Positions 36,101-43,660 of a stretch of DNA of 64,000 bases are shown one piece after another (the first letter of the stretch is position 1; the number at the start of each line of letters is the position of its first letter). Below the pieces are notes generated by a model. That model made no database searches. It was not told the DNA's origin and worked only from the letters and a program-made list of their open reading frames with translations. The translations under genes were made by a program, and so were the position numbers. This DNA comes from Ideonella sp. (GTDB lineage: Bacteria; Pseudomonadota; Gammaproteobacteria; Burkholderiales; Burkholderiaceae_C): assembly GCA_016721465.1 (NCBI GenBank), contig JADKIA010000015.1:62001-126000 (forward strand). Direction: 5' to 3'.

Positions 36101-36427
36101 GAGCAGGGTGCGCGCCTCGGCCAGGTCGTGGCCGACGTCATTGGCCAGCGCCAAGGTCGCTGTGCCACCAATCAAGTCCACGCCACATTGCTTGCGCAAG
36201 CGGAACAGGCGTTGGCGCAATGCATTGCGCGCGGTGTCGGCCGGGCTGTCGGGCCAGAGCAGGCCGGCCACGCGCTCGCGGCGTGTGGGGCCTTCCACGG
36301 CCAGCCAGGCCAGCAGCAGCGCGTCCACGGTGCCCAGCGCTTGCACCGAGCCATCGGCCAGGCGGACCTGGGGCGTGTCGGCGAGCAGCAACGTGGCGGT
36401 GAGCGCTTCCATGGGCGCGGGGAGCAT
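33131..36427 (-). CDS. Very large SARP/BTAD transcriptional regulator with AAA ATPase and TPR domains
   Basis: The 1098-residue protein resembles AfsR/DnrI-type and LuxR-LAL-type regulators. Residues about 10-85 form a winged-helix DNA-binding domain. Residues about 90-225 are the helical BTAD domain (DPLREDAHRRLMRLLYLAG). A STAND-type ATPase follows, with Walker A LGEAGLGKSRLLQ near residue 272 and Walker B-like GIVLDDLHFAD. The last ~500 residues are TPR-like helical repeats. Such proteins integrate a ligand or partner signal by ATP hydrolysis. An ATG five codons later (36412) may be the true start. No adjacent biosynthetic cluster identifies a target. Confidence 0.85.
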   Translation of the reverse strand: MLPAPMEALTATLLLADTPQVRLADGSVQALGTVDALLLAWLAVEGPTRRERVAGLLWPDSPADTARNALRQRLFRLRKQCGVDLIGGTATLALANDVGHDLAEARTLLGTLQTPLGTELADWLDGQRRHRREAERQHLAERMQALEQAGDPAAAVPLAEALIGLDPLREDAHRRLMRLLYLAGDRAAALRAFDQCEQRLKHELGTRPSPETLALLALVEAAVPPTEPSLATRRTLPAALMRPPRMVGRQAELIRLQAVLAQGGHALVLGEAGLGKSRLLQALADAAVRPLWAGARPGDSLVPYATLGRALRALQQQCPQALLVAPAEQLAPLLPELAPAAGLASPPQREGLVAALAAVLGHALAELGGIVLDDLHFADAATLQMLPELSARCGQGAWLLSLRPPAEGTLAGQLMADLVASGNWQSLSLAPLDDQALAELVDSLALPQVHGGALAPMLRARSGGNPLFALETLRLAWTEGHAIESGALPSPRNLGQLIETVLGALSPRALLLARVAAVAGVDFDIALAERVLRQSALELADAWSELEARQVLRGTAFAHDLMHETVLAGLPEVLARHTHGQVAAWLDAHQGEPARVAAHWEAAGQRERALPALRAAAERAHAALREPERVAFLLRGVDIAEACGRSDEAFDLLANAVEAHMETLRDAEGLPLLDRLDHLASTALQRAQASMHRAWYHTVQANWNQAIAVGRSALARCAALGDARLQAQASQRLGTAMAMAGQFDEALPLLRSAEPWLLAHGDSQETCEFEGNLAAVLDNLGRTAEAEAHHHRVIDLSRSLGNRSQQATARANLAVNRLSAGRAAAASEQLALAQQLVSSFNLQGGTAAFIAKLSAEAERAHGHYVAALAWCDEAEAKLALANPLRLPAVFTLRAQVLLDLGQMARAQQSLARCDSVEMRPRMRAQHDLATGRLRLMLQLDGRPQLDAALAATSGPGWPETQLHIRTEHAEVLEADQATTALQQVIDSAQALGLDGLVLAARVRLARRASDRAIALAAAQAALATDPAIEPTGLYRAERWLGPILALVANGHTDRAQALAAEAWAWVLQCAAHLPEPMRDAFLHRQPVNRALQGLLGRH

Positions 36428-36515
36428 AACCGCGCGTCTGCGTCGGGGCCAGCGCGAGGGCCGGCGGCCCGTGTCGGCGCGGGCAAGCGGTGCTGGCGCA
36501 GCTTGCCCGCGCAGC

Positions 36516-37085
36516 CTACTGCTTGATCGCCTCGATCTGGATCAGCAGGCGCACGTTGTCGGGGAAGCCCCAGTTCAGGCCGTAGTTCATGCCGAACTGG
36601 CTGCGAACGATGCTGGTCTCGAAGTCGCCGCCACAGACCTCGCGTTTGAGCATCGGGCTCTCATAGCAGTTGAATTGAGCGGCCCGCAGCGTGACGGGCA
36701 GCGTCTTGCCCAGCAGCGTGAGCTGGCCGGCCACCTCACTGACCTTGTCGCCGCTGAAGCCGAACCTGTCGGCCACGAACCTGATCGTCGGGTACTTGGC
36801 CGCATCGAACAGGTCGGCGCTTTGCAGGTGCTTGTTGAAGGCCTCGGTGCCCGTGTTGATCGACGTGGTGTCGATGGTGATCTCGGCCTTGCCGCTCTTG
36901 GCGGCCTTGTCCAATTGGACCGAGCCGGACTTCTTGTCGAAACGGCCGCGGTTGGTGGTGGTGCCGAAGTGGCCGATCTCGAAGGTGACGAAGGTGTGCG
37001 TCGGGTCGATGGCGTAGCTGGCGCTCTCGGCTTGGACGCCGACGGCGGCAACGGCCAGGGCGGCGGCGAGGGTGGTGCGGATCAT
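36516..37085 (-). CDS. YceI family periplasmic protein (copy 2)
   Basis: The 189-residue product has a Sec signal (LAAALAVAAVGVQA, cleavage near residue 19) and the lipocalin-like YceI fold: YAIDPTHTFVTFEIGHFG at the start, then GSVQLDKAAKSGKAEITIDT and SEVAGQLTLLGKTLPVTL. YceI proteins bind isoprenoid lipids or related ligands in the periplasm. It is the third gene of a cytochrome b561-yceI-yceI set. The two YceI proteins are only distantly similar to each other, so they are probably not redundant. Confidence 0.9.
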   Translation of the reverse strand: MIRTTLAAALAVAAVGVQAESASYAIDPTHTFVTFEIGHFGTTTNRGRFDKKSGSVQLDKAAKSGKAEITIDTTSINTGTEAFNKHLQSADLFDAAKYPTIRFVADRFGFSGDKVSEVAGQLTLLGKTLPVTLRAAQFNCYESPMLKREVCGGDFETSIVRSQFGMNYGLNWGFPDNVRLLIQIEAIKQ

Positions 37086-37130
37086 GGGCGAGGGTCCTTT
37101 GCGAGGTGGGTCAGAAAGTGGAGGCGAAAT

Positions 37131-37721
37131 CTAGAGCGGCGCCATGCCGGCGAGGGTGAGCCTGAACTTCACCTGCACCTCGTCGGCGACCATGCTGGTG
37201 TCGGCCCATTCGCCGTCGCCGATCTTGAATTGGAGGCGCTTGAGGATGAAGCTGCCGGTGGCGGTGCTGAGGGCGGACGGCCCCCCGCTGGCCGGCGTGA
37301 GCTGTACCGGCACCACCACGTCGCGCGTCTGGCCCTTGATGTTCAGCGTGCCGATCACCTCGAACCGGCCCGCGCCCAGGCCTTTGACGGCGCTGGACTG
37401 GAAACTGGCCTGCGGGAACTTGGCTGCGTTGAGCCAGGCCGCCTTGGGGACTTCGGCATCGGTCTCGGGCGAGCCGAAGCCGGCGCTGGCGGTGTCGATG
37501 CTGAAGGCCACCCGGCCGCCCTGGGGCTTGCGCGGATCGAGCGTGATCTGCGCGTCGAATTTCTTGAACTTGCCCTCGACGGGCACGCCCATCTGCTTGA
37601 TGGCGAAGCCGATCTCGCTCTGGGCCGGCACCAGCTTCTGCGCCAAGACCGGGCCGGCCAATGCGCCCAGCAAGGCGACGACGAGGGTGAGGGTGAGGCG
37701 GAACATGGGGATTCGTGTCAT
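37131..37721 (-). CDS. YceI family periplasmic protein (copy 1)
   Basis: The 196-residue secreted protein starts with a signal peptide (LTLVVALLGALAGPVLAQ) and shows the YceI pattern, with SEIGFAIKQMGVPVEGKF near the N-terminus and GTLNIKGQTRDVVVPVQL in the middle. It lies 25 nt downstream of the cytochrome b561 gene, a common pairing that hints at quinone or isoprenoid-linked electron transfer in the membrane. Ligand unknown. Confidence 0.9.
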   Translation of the reverse strand: MTRIPMFRLTLTLVVALLGALAGPVLAQKLVPAQSEIGFAIKQMGVPVEGKFKKFDAQITLDPRKPQGGRVAFSIDTASAGFGSPETDAEVPKAAWLNAAKFPQASFQSSAVKGLGAGRFEVIGTLNIKGQTRDVVVPVQLTPASGGPSALSTATGSFILKRLQFKIGDGEWADTSMVADEVQVKFRLTLAGMAPL

Positions 37722-37746
37722 GGGGAGAGCTTGTAGGCGGTCGCGA

Positions 37747-38298
37747 TCAACGCGGGCCGAAACGCATGCGGTCGATGAGGCCGTCGTCGTCGACGAGGTG
37801 GTGCTTGATGGCGCTGGCCGCGTGCAGCAGCACCAGCAGCATCATGGCGATGGCGGCACGCTCGTGCCAGGGCTTGATCGCCTCGGCCAGGGCCTTGTCC
37901 ACCGGCACGAAATCGGGCAAGGGCAGGACGCCAAACCACACGATGGGATAACCCGAGGCCGAGCTGTAGGCCCAACCGATCAGCGGTACGGCGAAGAACA
38001 GCGCGTACAGCAGACCATGCGTGGCATGCGCTGCCGCGGCTTGCCAGGCGGGCATGGGCACGTCGGCCGGCGGCTTGTGGCCCAGACGCCAGAGCAGGCG
38101 CAGCGCGGACAGCGCCAGGATGGTGACGCCGGCCCACTTGTGCCAGTTGTAGAGCTTGAGCCGGGTCGGTGAGACGGGCAACTCGTGCATGTAGACGCCC
38201 ACGCCGAAGGCGATGACGATCATGGCGGCCAGCAGCCAGTGCAGCGCGATGGCCACGTTGGAGTAGCGCGGCATGGAGTGGGCGGGTTCGGAAGACAT
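37747..38298 (-). CDS. Cytochrome b561 family membrane protein
   Basis: The 183-residue protein has four membrane helices. Conserved His residues for two b-type hemes are visible in NVAIALHWLLA, YNWHKWAG, HATHGLLYALFF and LLVLLHAASAIKHH. Family members pass electrons between quinones and periplasmic partners; one is reported as a superoxide:ubiquinone oxidoreductase. It is first in an apparent operon with two yceI genes. Confidence 0.93.
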   Translation of the reverse strand: MSSEPAHSMPRYSNVAIALHWLLAAMIVIAFGVGVYMHELPVSPTRLKLYNWHKWAGVTILALSALRLLWRLGHKPPADVPMPAWQAAAAHATHGLLYALFFAVPLIGWAYSSASGYPIVWFGVLPLPDFVPVDKALAEAIKPWHERAAIAMMLLVLLHAASAIKHHLVDDDGLIDRMRFGPR

Positions 38299-38351
38299 GC
38301 CACGCAGTGTGACCGCGCGCGTCGCCCCGCGGGTTCAGCGCGTCTGACCCA

Positions 38352-39242
38352 TCACTTCAGTGGAATTGAACGGGGCAGCTCGGACAGGCCCACGCGCAGC
38401 GCGGCCAGCGCAGCGTCCAGCGCGGTGTGCTGCGGGGCGGGCAGCAGGCCATGTCGCAGCGCGAAGTCCAAGGTGGCCAGGCTGGCGTCCACGGTCATGC
38501 CGTCGCCGGCGGCGTGGGCCAGTGCTTCGGCGGCGGACATCAGCGACAGCGAGGCGACCTCACCGTCCTGGTTGCAGGGGGTGAGGCCAACCGGCAAGCT
38601 CAGGTCGTAGACACTGAGTTCCTCGAGCTGGAAGCCTTCGGGGATGTCACGCGCCACGCGCAGGACGTGGCCGGCGCGCAGCTCGCTCATCTGCTGAGGC
38701 AGCAAGCCCGCTTCCTCCCAGCCTTCGCGCAGCAGCGTTTCGGCGGGTGTCTGGCCGTGAGGCACACCGCCGCCAATGAGGTTGTCGAGCAGGCCCGGGT
38801 CGGTGGCCTTGTTGAGGGAGCGGCGCGCGATCCACAGTTGGGCGGGGCGGCCGGACGCATCGAGCACGCAGCCGTTGCAGTGCGCGCCGAAGGTGAGCGT
38901 GCCCCAGAAGCGCGAGGCGGCGCGCTCGAAAGTGGCCAGCAACTGCTTGGATTCGAGCGCCAGCACGGGATAGGTCTCGTCGCGCCAGGCCACGATGAGT
39001 CCCGCTTCGCGCAAGGCCCGGTTGGCCTGCTCGAAGAAGGCGCCGCGGTCGGCGGCGGGCACCGTCAGCAGCACGCCGTGCCCGTCGACACGAAGGGCTT
39101 CGGGCCAGCGCGCCAGGGCGGGCAGATGGGCCTCGGCCACCGAGCCGGTGGCGAGTTGCTGCTGCGCATGCAACACCCGGAACGGCACGCGCGGAATCTG
39201 CCGCGACTGCGCGGCACGGATCGAGGGCCAGTGCATCGGCAC
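38352..39242 (-). CDS. Nudix hydrolase with N-terminal DUF4743 domain
   Basis: The 296-residue protein has an N-terminal DUF4743 region and a Nudix domain with GGGVPHGQTPAETLL followed by REGWEEAGL. The first Glu of the canonical Nudix box (Gx5E) is Gln here, while the metal-binding REGWEEAGL part is intact. The organisation matches the thiamine-pyrophosphokinase-associated Nudix proteins of plants and proteobacteria, which act on oxidised thiamine diphosphates; transferring that activity here is inference. It follows the oxidoreductase by 24 nt on the same strand. Confidence 0.85.
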   Translation of the reverse strand: MPMHWPSIRAAQSRQIPRVPFRVLHAQQQLATGSVAEAHLPALARWPEALRVDGHGVLLTVPAADRGAFFEQANRALREAGLIVAWRDETYPVLALESKQLLATFERAASRFWGTLTFGAHCNGCVLDASGRPAQLWIARRSLNKATDPGLLDNLIGGGVPHGQTPAETLLREGWEEAGLLPQQMSELRAGHVLRVARDIPEGFQLEELSVYDLSLPVGLTPCNQDGEVASLSLMSAAEALAHAAGDGMTVDASLATLDFALRHGLLPAPQHTALDAALAALRVGLSELPRSIPLK

Positions 39243-39266
39243 GGGTTCGGGCAGTGCGGTTGGCGC

Positions 39267-42200
39267 TCAGGCGCGACCGGCTCGCCAGTTCGCCATCAGC
39301 TGCTCCCATCTGAGCCTTGCGGCCGACAGGTGTCGCAATTTCACATGGCCATAGCCGCGGATCTCCTCGGGGATGCGTGCGATCTCGGCCGCGGCGGCCA
39401 GGTTGTCGGTCTTCAGGCCCTGCAGCAATTCCTCGATGCACGTGCGGTATTCGCCGATCAGTGCGCGCTCGGTGCGCCGTTCATCGGTCTTGCCGAAGAT
39501 GTCCAGCGCGGTGCCGCGCAGGCCTTTCAGCCGCGCGAGCAGACCGAAGGCGTTGCGCATCCAAGGACCGTAGGGCCGCTTGACCAGCTCGCCGCGCTCG
39601 TTGCGCCTGGCCGAGATCGGGGGCGCCAGGTGGTGCACGATCTTGTACTCCCCCTCGAACATGTCGGCGACCTTCTGCGTGAAGGCCGTGTCGGTGTGCA
39701 GGCGCGCCACCTCGTACTCGTCCTTGTAGGCCATCAGCTTGAACAGGTAGCGGGCGACCGCTTCAGACAGGGCGGTGCCCTGGGTCAGCCCGCCTTCAGC
39801 GGCGCGCACGCGGTCGACAAAGGCCTTGTACGTGGCGGCATAGGCTGCGTCCTGGTAGTCGGTGAGGAACGCGACGCGCTGGCTCACCATCTCGTCGAGC
39901 GAGGGGCGCTTGACGAACTGGATCACCTGCGCGGCCGCGAACAGCGCCTGCACCGCCGGCAGGTCATGGGCGCAGCGGCGACCCCATTCAAAGGCCGCCT
40001 TGTTGTTGTCCACCTGGGTGCCATTGAGCTCGATGGCGCGCAACAGCGCGGCGTGACCCACCGGTACCTGGCCCTGCTGCCAGGCATAGCCCAGCAGCAG
40101 CGGGTTGGCATAGATCGAGTCGCCCAGCAGCTGCACCGCCACCTGCTCGGCATCGAAGCAGCCCAGCTTGGCCGCCCCAACGGCCTGCGCCAGCGCGGCC
40201 TCGCAGCCGCCTGTGGGGAACTGCCAGTTCGCGTTGCCCACCATCGCTGCCGTGGGCGTGGCATGCGAGTTCATGGCCACGTAGGTGCGGCCCTCGCGCA
40301 TCAGCGCCAGCGTGGCCTTGCCCGAGGCGACGATGGAATCGCAGGCGATCACCAGGTCGGCCTTGGCGGTGTCCACCTTGGTGGTGTGGATGGCCTCGGG
40401 GCGGTTGGCGATCTGGATGTGGCTCCACGTGGCGCCGCCCTTCTGCGCCAGGCCAGCCGAATCCTGCGTGACCACACCCTTGCCTTCGAGGTGAGCGGCC
40501 ATGCCCAGCAGTTGCCCGATGGTGATCACCCCCGTGCCGCCAACGCCGGCGACCACGATGCCCCAGGCTGCTTCAGCCAGCGGCAGCGTGGGCTCGGGCA
40601 GGGCCGGCAAGCTGAACGGATCGGCCTTGGCGCGCTCCTTCTTCGGCTTTTTCAGCTGCCCGCCTTCGACGGTGACGAAGCTGGGGCAGAAGCCCTTCAC
40701 GCAGGAGTAGTCCTTGTTGCAGCTGTTCTGGTTGATGCGGCGCTTGCGGCCGAACTCGGTCTCGATCGGCTCCACCGACAGGCAGTTGCTCTGCACCGAG
40801 CAATCGCCGCAGCCTTCGCACACCAGCTCGTTGATCACCACGCGCTTGGCCGGGTCGACCAGCTTGCCGCGCTTGCGGCGGCGCCGCTTCTCGGTGGCGC
40901 AGGTCTGGTCGTAGATCAGGATGCTGCAGCCCGCCACTTCGCGCAGCTCGCGCTGCACGGTGTCGAGCTCGTCGCGGTGGCGGATGGTGACCCCGGGCGC
41001 CAGCGCGATGGCGGCGTTGTACTTGGCTGGGTCGTCGGTGACGATGACGATCTGCTTGGCGCCTTCGGCCTCCAGCTCGCGCGTCATCTGCGGCACGGTG
41101 AGGATGCCGTCCACCGGCTGCCCGCCGGTCATGGCCACGGCGTCGTTGTAAAGGATCTTGTAGGTGATGTTCACGCCCGAGGCGATGCTCTGGCGAATGG
41201 CCAGGCTGCCCGAGTGGTAGTAGGTGCCATCGCCCAGGTTGGCGAACATGTGCGGGCGCTTGCTGAAGGGCGCCTGGCCTACCCAAGGGGTGCCTTCGCC
41301 GCCCATCTGCGTGAAGCCGATGGTGGCGCGGTCCATCCAGGTGGCCATGAAATGGCAGCCGATGCCGGCCATGGCGCGCGAGCCTTCGGGCACGCGGGTG
41401 CTGGTGTTGTGCGGGCAGCCCGAGCAGAACCAGGGGGCGCGGTCGGCACCGCCGGTCTTGCCCTCGGCCAGCGCGCGCTCCTTGGCCTCGATGACGTGGA
41501 TGCGTTCGTCCATGCGCGCCACGATGTCGGCGGGCACCCCGAGCTTCTTCAATCGCTTGGCAATGGCCTGCCCGATGAGGGCCGGCGTCAGGTCGGCATT
41601 GGCGCGCAGCAGCCAGTTGCCACTGGGGTTGGGGCGGCCCCACTCGCCACCACCACCCTGCGGTGTGTCCACGTCGTCGAACTTGCCCAGCACGTGCGGG
41701 CGCACGTCGGCGCGCCAGTTGTAGAGCTGTTCCTTCAACTGGTACTCGATGACCTGGCGCTTTTCTTCCACCACCAGGATTTCCTCCAGCCCCATGGCGA
41801 AGTCGCGCGTGATGGTGGCCTCCAGCGGCCACACCACGTTCACCTTGTGCAGGCGGATGCCGAGCTGGCGGCAGGTGTCGTCGTCCAGACCCAGATCGGC
41901 CAGCGCCTGTCGGGTGTCGTTGTAGGCCTTGCCGCTGGCGATGATGCCGAAGCGATCCTTTGGCCCGGCGACCACGTTGTGGTTGAGCTTGTTGGCGCGC
42001 ACATAGGCCAGCGCGGCGTACCACTTGTGGTCGAACAGCCGCGCCTCCTGCACCAGCGCGGTGTCGGGCCAGCGGATGTGCAGGCCGCCCGGCGGCACGG
42101 CAAAGTCCTCGGGCAGCAGGATGTTGACCCGGTCCGCGCTCACGTCGATGCTGGCGGCCGACTCCACCACTTCCTGGATCGTCTTCATCGAGGTCCACAC

Positions 42201-42815
42201 GCCGGAGAAGCGGCTCATCGCGAAAGCGTGCAGGCCCAGATCGAGGATGTCCTGCGCGCTGCTCGGGAAGAACACCGGCAGCCCGCAGGCCTTGAAGATG
42301 TGGTCGCTCTGGTGGGCGGCGGTGCTGCTCTTGGCGACGTGATCGTCGCCGGCCAGCGCGATCACGCCGCCATGCGGCGCGGTGCCCGCCATGTTGGCGT
42401 GCTTGAACACGTCGGAGCAGCGGTCCACCCCCGGGCCCTTGCCGTACCAGATGCCGAACACGCCGTCGAACTTCTTGTTGGACGCGTCGAATTCGAGTTG
42501 CTGCGTGCCCCACACCGCGGTGGCCGCCAGCTCTTCGTTCACCCCGGGCTGGAAGACGATGTTCTGTGCCGCGAGGTGTTTCTTCGCCGCCCACAGCGAC
42601 TGGTCGTAGCCACCCAGCGGCGAGCCGCGATAGCCGCTGATGAAGCCGGCGGTATTCAACCCGGCGATGGCGTCGCGCTTGCGCTGCAGCATGGGCAGGC
42701 GCACCAGGGCCTGGACGCCGCTCATGAAGGCGCGGCCCTCGTCGAGCGTGTACTTGTCGTCCAGCGTGACGGACTCCAGGGCCTTGCGGATCGACTCGGG
42801 CAACGGTGCGTTCAT
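39267..42815 (-). CDS. Indolepyruvate ferredoxin oxidoreductase, fused alpha-gamma type
   Basis: The 1182-residue enzyme oxidatively decarboxylates aryl or branched 2-oxo acids to acyl-CoA with ferredoxin as acceptor. Visible parts are the N-terminal pyrimidine-binding half (FISGYRGSPLGGYDQ), a TPP-binding domain (LGDGTYYHSGSLA), ferredoxin-like Cys clusters (CEGCGDCSVQSNC and CNKDYSCVKGFCP) and a C-terminal gamma domain (GVGGTGVITIGQLLG). The start MNAPLPESIRKALESV at 42815 matches family N-termini better than an ATG nine codons earlier. It diverges from an AsnC/Lrp gene 115 nt away, the likely regulator. Confidence 0.95.
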   Translation of the reverse strand: MNAPLPESIRKALESVTLDDKYTLDEGRAFMSGVQALVRLPMLQRKRDAIAGLNTAGFISGYRGSPLGGYDQSLWAAKKHLAAQNIVFQPGVNEELAATAVWGTQQLEFDASNKKFDGVFGIWYGKGPGVDRCSDVFKHANMAGTAPHGGVIALAGDDHVAKSSTAAHQSDHIFKACGLPVFFPSSAQDILDLGLHAFAMSRFSGVWTSMKTIQEVVESAASIDVSADRVNILLPEDFAVPPGGLHIRWPDTALVQEARLFDHKWYAALAYVRANKLNHNVVAGPKDRFGIIASGKAYNDTRQALADLGLDDDTCRQLGIRLHKVNVVWPLEATITRDFAMGLEEILVVEEKRQVIEYQLKEQLYNWRADVRPHVLGKFDDVDTPQGGGGEWGRPNPSGNWLLRANADLTPALIGQAIAKRLKKLGVPADIVARMDERIHVIEAKERALAEGKTGGADRAPWFCSGCPHNTSTRVPEGSRAMAGIGCHFMATWMDRATIGFTQMGGEGTPWVGQAPFSKRPHMFANLGDGTYYHSGSLAIRQSIASGVNITYKILYNDAVAMTGGQPVDGILTVPQMTRELEAEGAKQIVIVTDDPAKYNAAIALAPGVTIRHRDELDTVQRELREVAGCSILIYDQTCATEKRRRRKRGKLVDPAKRVVINELVCEGCGDCSVQSNCLSVEPIETEFGRKRRINQNSCNKDYSCVKGFCPSFVTVEGGQLKKPKKERAKADPFSLPALPEPTLPLAEAAWGIVVAGVGGTGVITIGQLLGMAAHLEGKGVVTQDSAGLAQKGGATWSHIQIANRPEAIHTTKVDTAKADLVIACDSIVASGKATLALMREGRTYVAMNSHATPTAAMVGNANWQFPTGGCEAALAQAVGAAKLGCFDAEQVAVQLLGDSIYANPLLLGYAWQQGQVPVGHAALLRAIELNGTQVDNNKAAFEWGRRCAHDLPAVQALFAAAQVIQFVKRPSLDEMVSQRVAFLTDYQDAAYAATYKAFVDRVRAAEGGLTQGTALSEAVARYLFKLMAYKDEYEVARLHTDTAFTQKVADMFEGEYKIVHHLAPPISARRNERGELVKRPYGPWMRNAFGLLARLKGLRGTALDIFGKTDERRTERALIGEYRTCIEELLQGLKTDNLAAAAEIARIPEEIRGYGHVKLRHLSAARLRWEQLMANWRAGRA

Positions 42816-42930
42816 GGGCGGGCGCTCCAGCGCTTGCAGCAAAGCGGCCAGTGTAGGAAAAAAGGGCCGGTGAAGTCTTTTCTTTCTTTGCCGTCATGGG
42901 GATACTGCGCGCAAGATCCTTGCTTGAATC

Positions 42931-43503
42931 ATGGCCACAAAGACGAAATCTGTTCTCATCAAGCCAAAGTCAGGGAAAACACGCACGACGCCGCCGGAGA
43001 CCGCTGGCGACGACCACGGCCCTGCGCTGGACCGCTACGACGTGGCCATCCTGGACGAGCTGCAGCGCGATGCGCGCCTGTCCAACGCCGAGTTGGCCTC
43101 GCGCATCGGCCTGTCGGCCGCACCCACCTGGCGCCGTGTGAAGTGGTTGGAGGCGCAGGGCTACATCACCGGCTACCGCGCCGAGATCGATCGCCGCCGC
43201 ATCGGGCTGGGTGCGCTGGCCTTCGTGCGCGTGGATGCCGAGCGCAACAATGCCGCGGCCACCCGAGTGCTGGAGGACCTGATCCGCTCGCTGCCCGAGG
43301 TGGTCTCGTGCCACTACATCAGCGGCGCCGGCACCTTCGAGTTGCAGGTGTTGACCACCGACCTCGACGCCTATGCGCGCTGGGCCATGGACACGCTGTT
43401 CAAGCTGCCCAACGTGAAGGACCTGCACACCAGCTTCTCGCTCGGCGAAGTCAAGGCCGGCGCGCCGCTGCCACTGGGGCACTTGCGCCAGCGCCGGTCC
43501 TAG
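42931..43503 (+). CDS. Lrp/AsnC family transcriptional regulator
   Basis: The 190-residue protein has a ~30-residue Lys/Thr-rich N-terminal tail, the AsnC helix-turn-helix (ILDELQRDARLSNAELASRI), and an effector-binding RAM domain (VVSCHYISGAGTFELQV). Lrp/AsnC regulators sense amino acids or related acids. It is divergent from the indolepyruvate oxidoreductase gene, so it probably controls aromatic amino-acid catabolism in response to an amino or keto acid. Confidence 0.93.
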   Translation: MATKTKSVLIKPKSGKTRTTPPETAGDDHGPALDRYDVAILDELQRDARLSNAELASRIGLSAAPTWRRVKWLEAQGYITGYRAEIDRRRIGLGALAFVRVDAERNNAAATRVLEDLIRSLPEVVSCHYISGAGTFELQVLTTDLDAYARWAMDTLFKLPNVKDLHTSFSLGEVKAGAPLPLGHLRQRRS

Positions 43504-43537
43504 AATCGGCGCCGTTCAACGCGAGGGCAGCCGCCAC

Positions 43538-43651
43538 ATGTGGGTCATCATTCTGGAAGCGTTGGGCGCGCTGCTGATCCTGATCTTCATCGTCTGGTGG
43601 ACGATGTTCAGCGGCCGCAAGGGCGGCGAGCGGCACGACGATGACGGCTGA
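43538..43651 (+). CDS. Small single-helix membrane protein (37 aa)
   Basis: The ORF begins MWVIILEALGALLILIFIVW, a continuous membrane helix, and ends with a polar tail rich in Gly, Arg and Asp. GAGGG lies ~12 nt before the ATG, and a TAGAAT hexamer at 43501-43506, at the end of the regulator gene, could be a -10 box. It ends 10 nt from the convergent recombinase-like gene. The plan is typical of bacterial small membrane proteins; function unknown. Confidence 0.6.
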   Translation: MWVIILEALGALLILIFIVWWTMFSGRKGGERHDDDG

Positions 43652-43660
43652 TGCCCTGGC

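Noticed and set aside
38427..43577. 1716-codon plus-strand open frame
   Set aside because: It runs antisense through the Nudix and indolepyruvate oxidoreductase genes, which have clear catalytic and Fe-S motifs.
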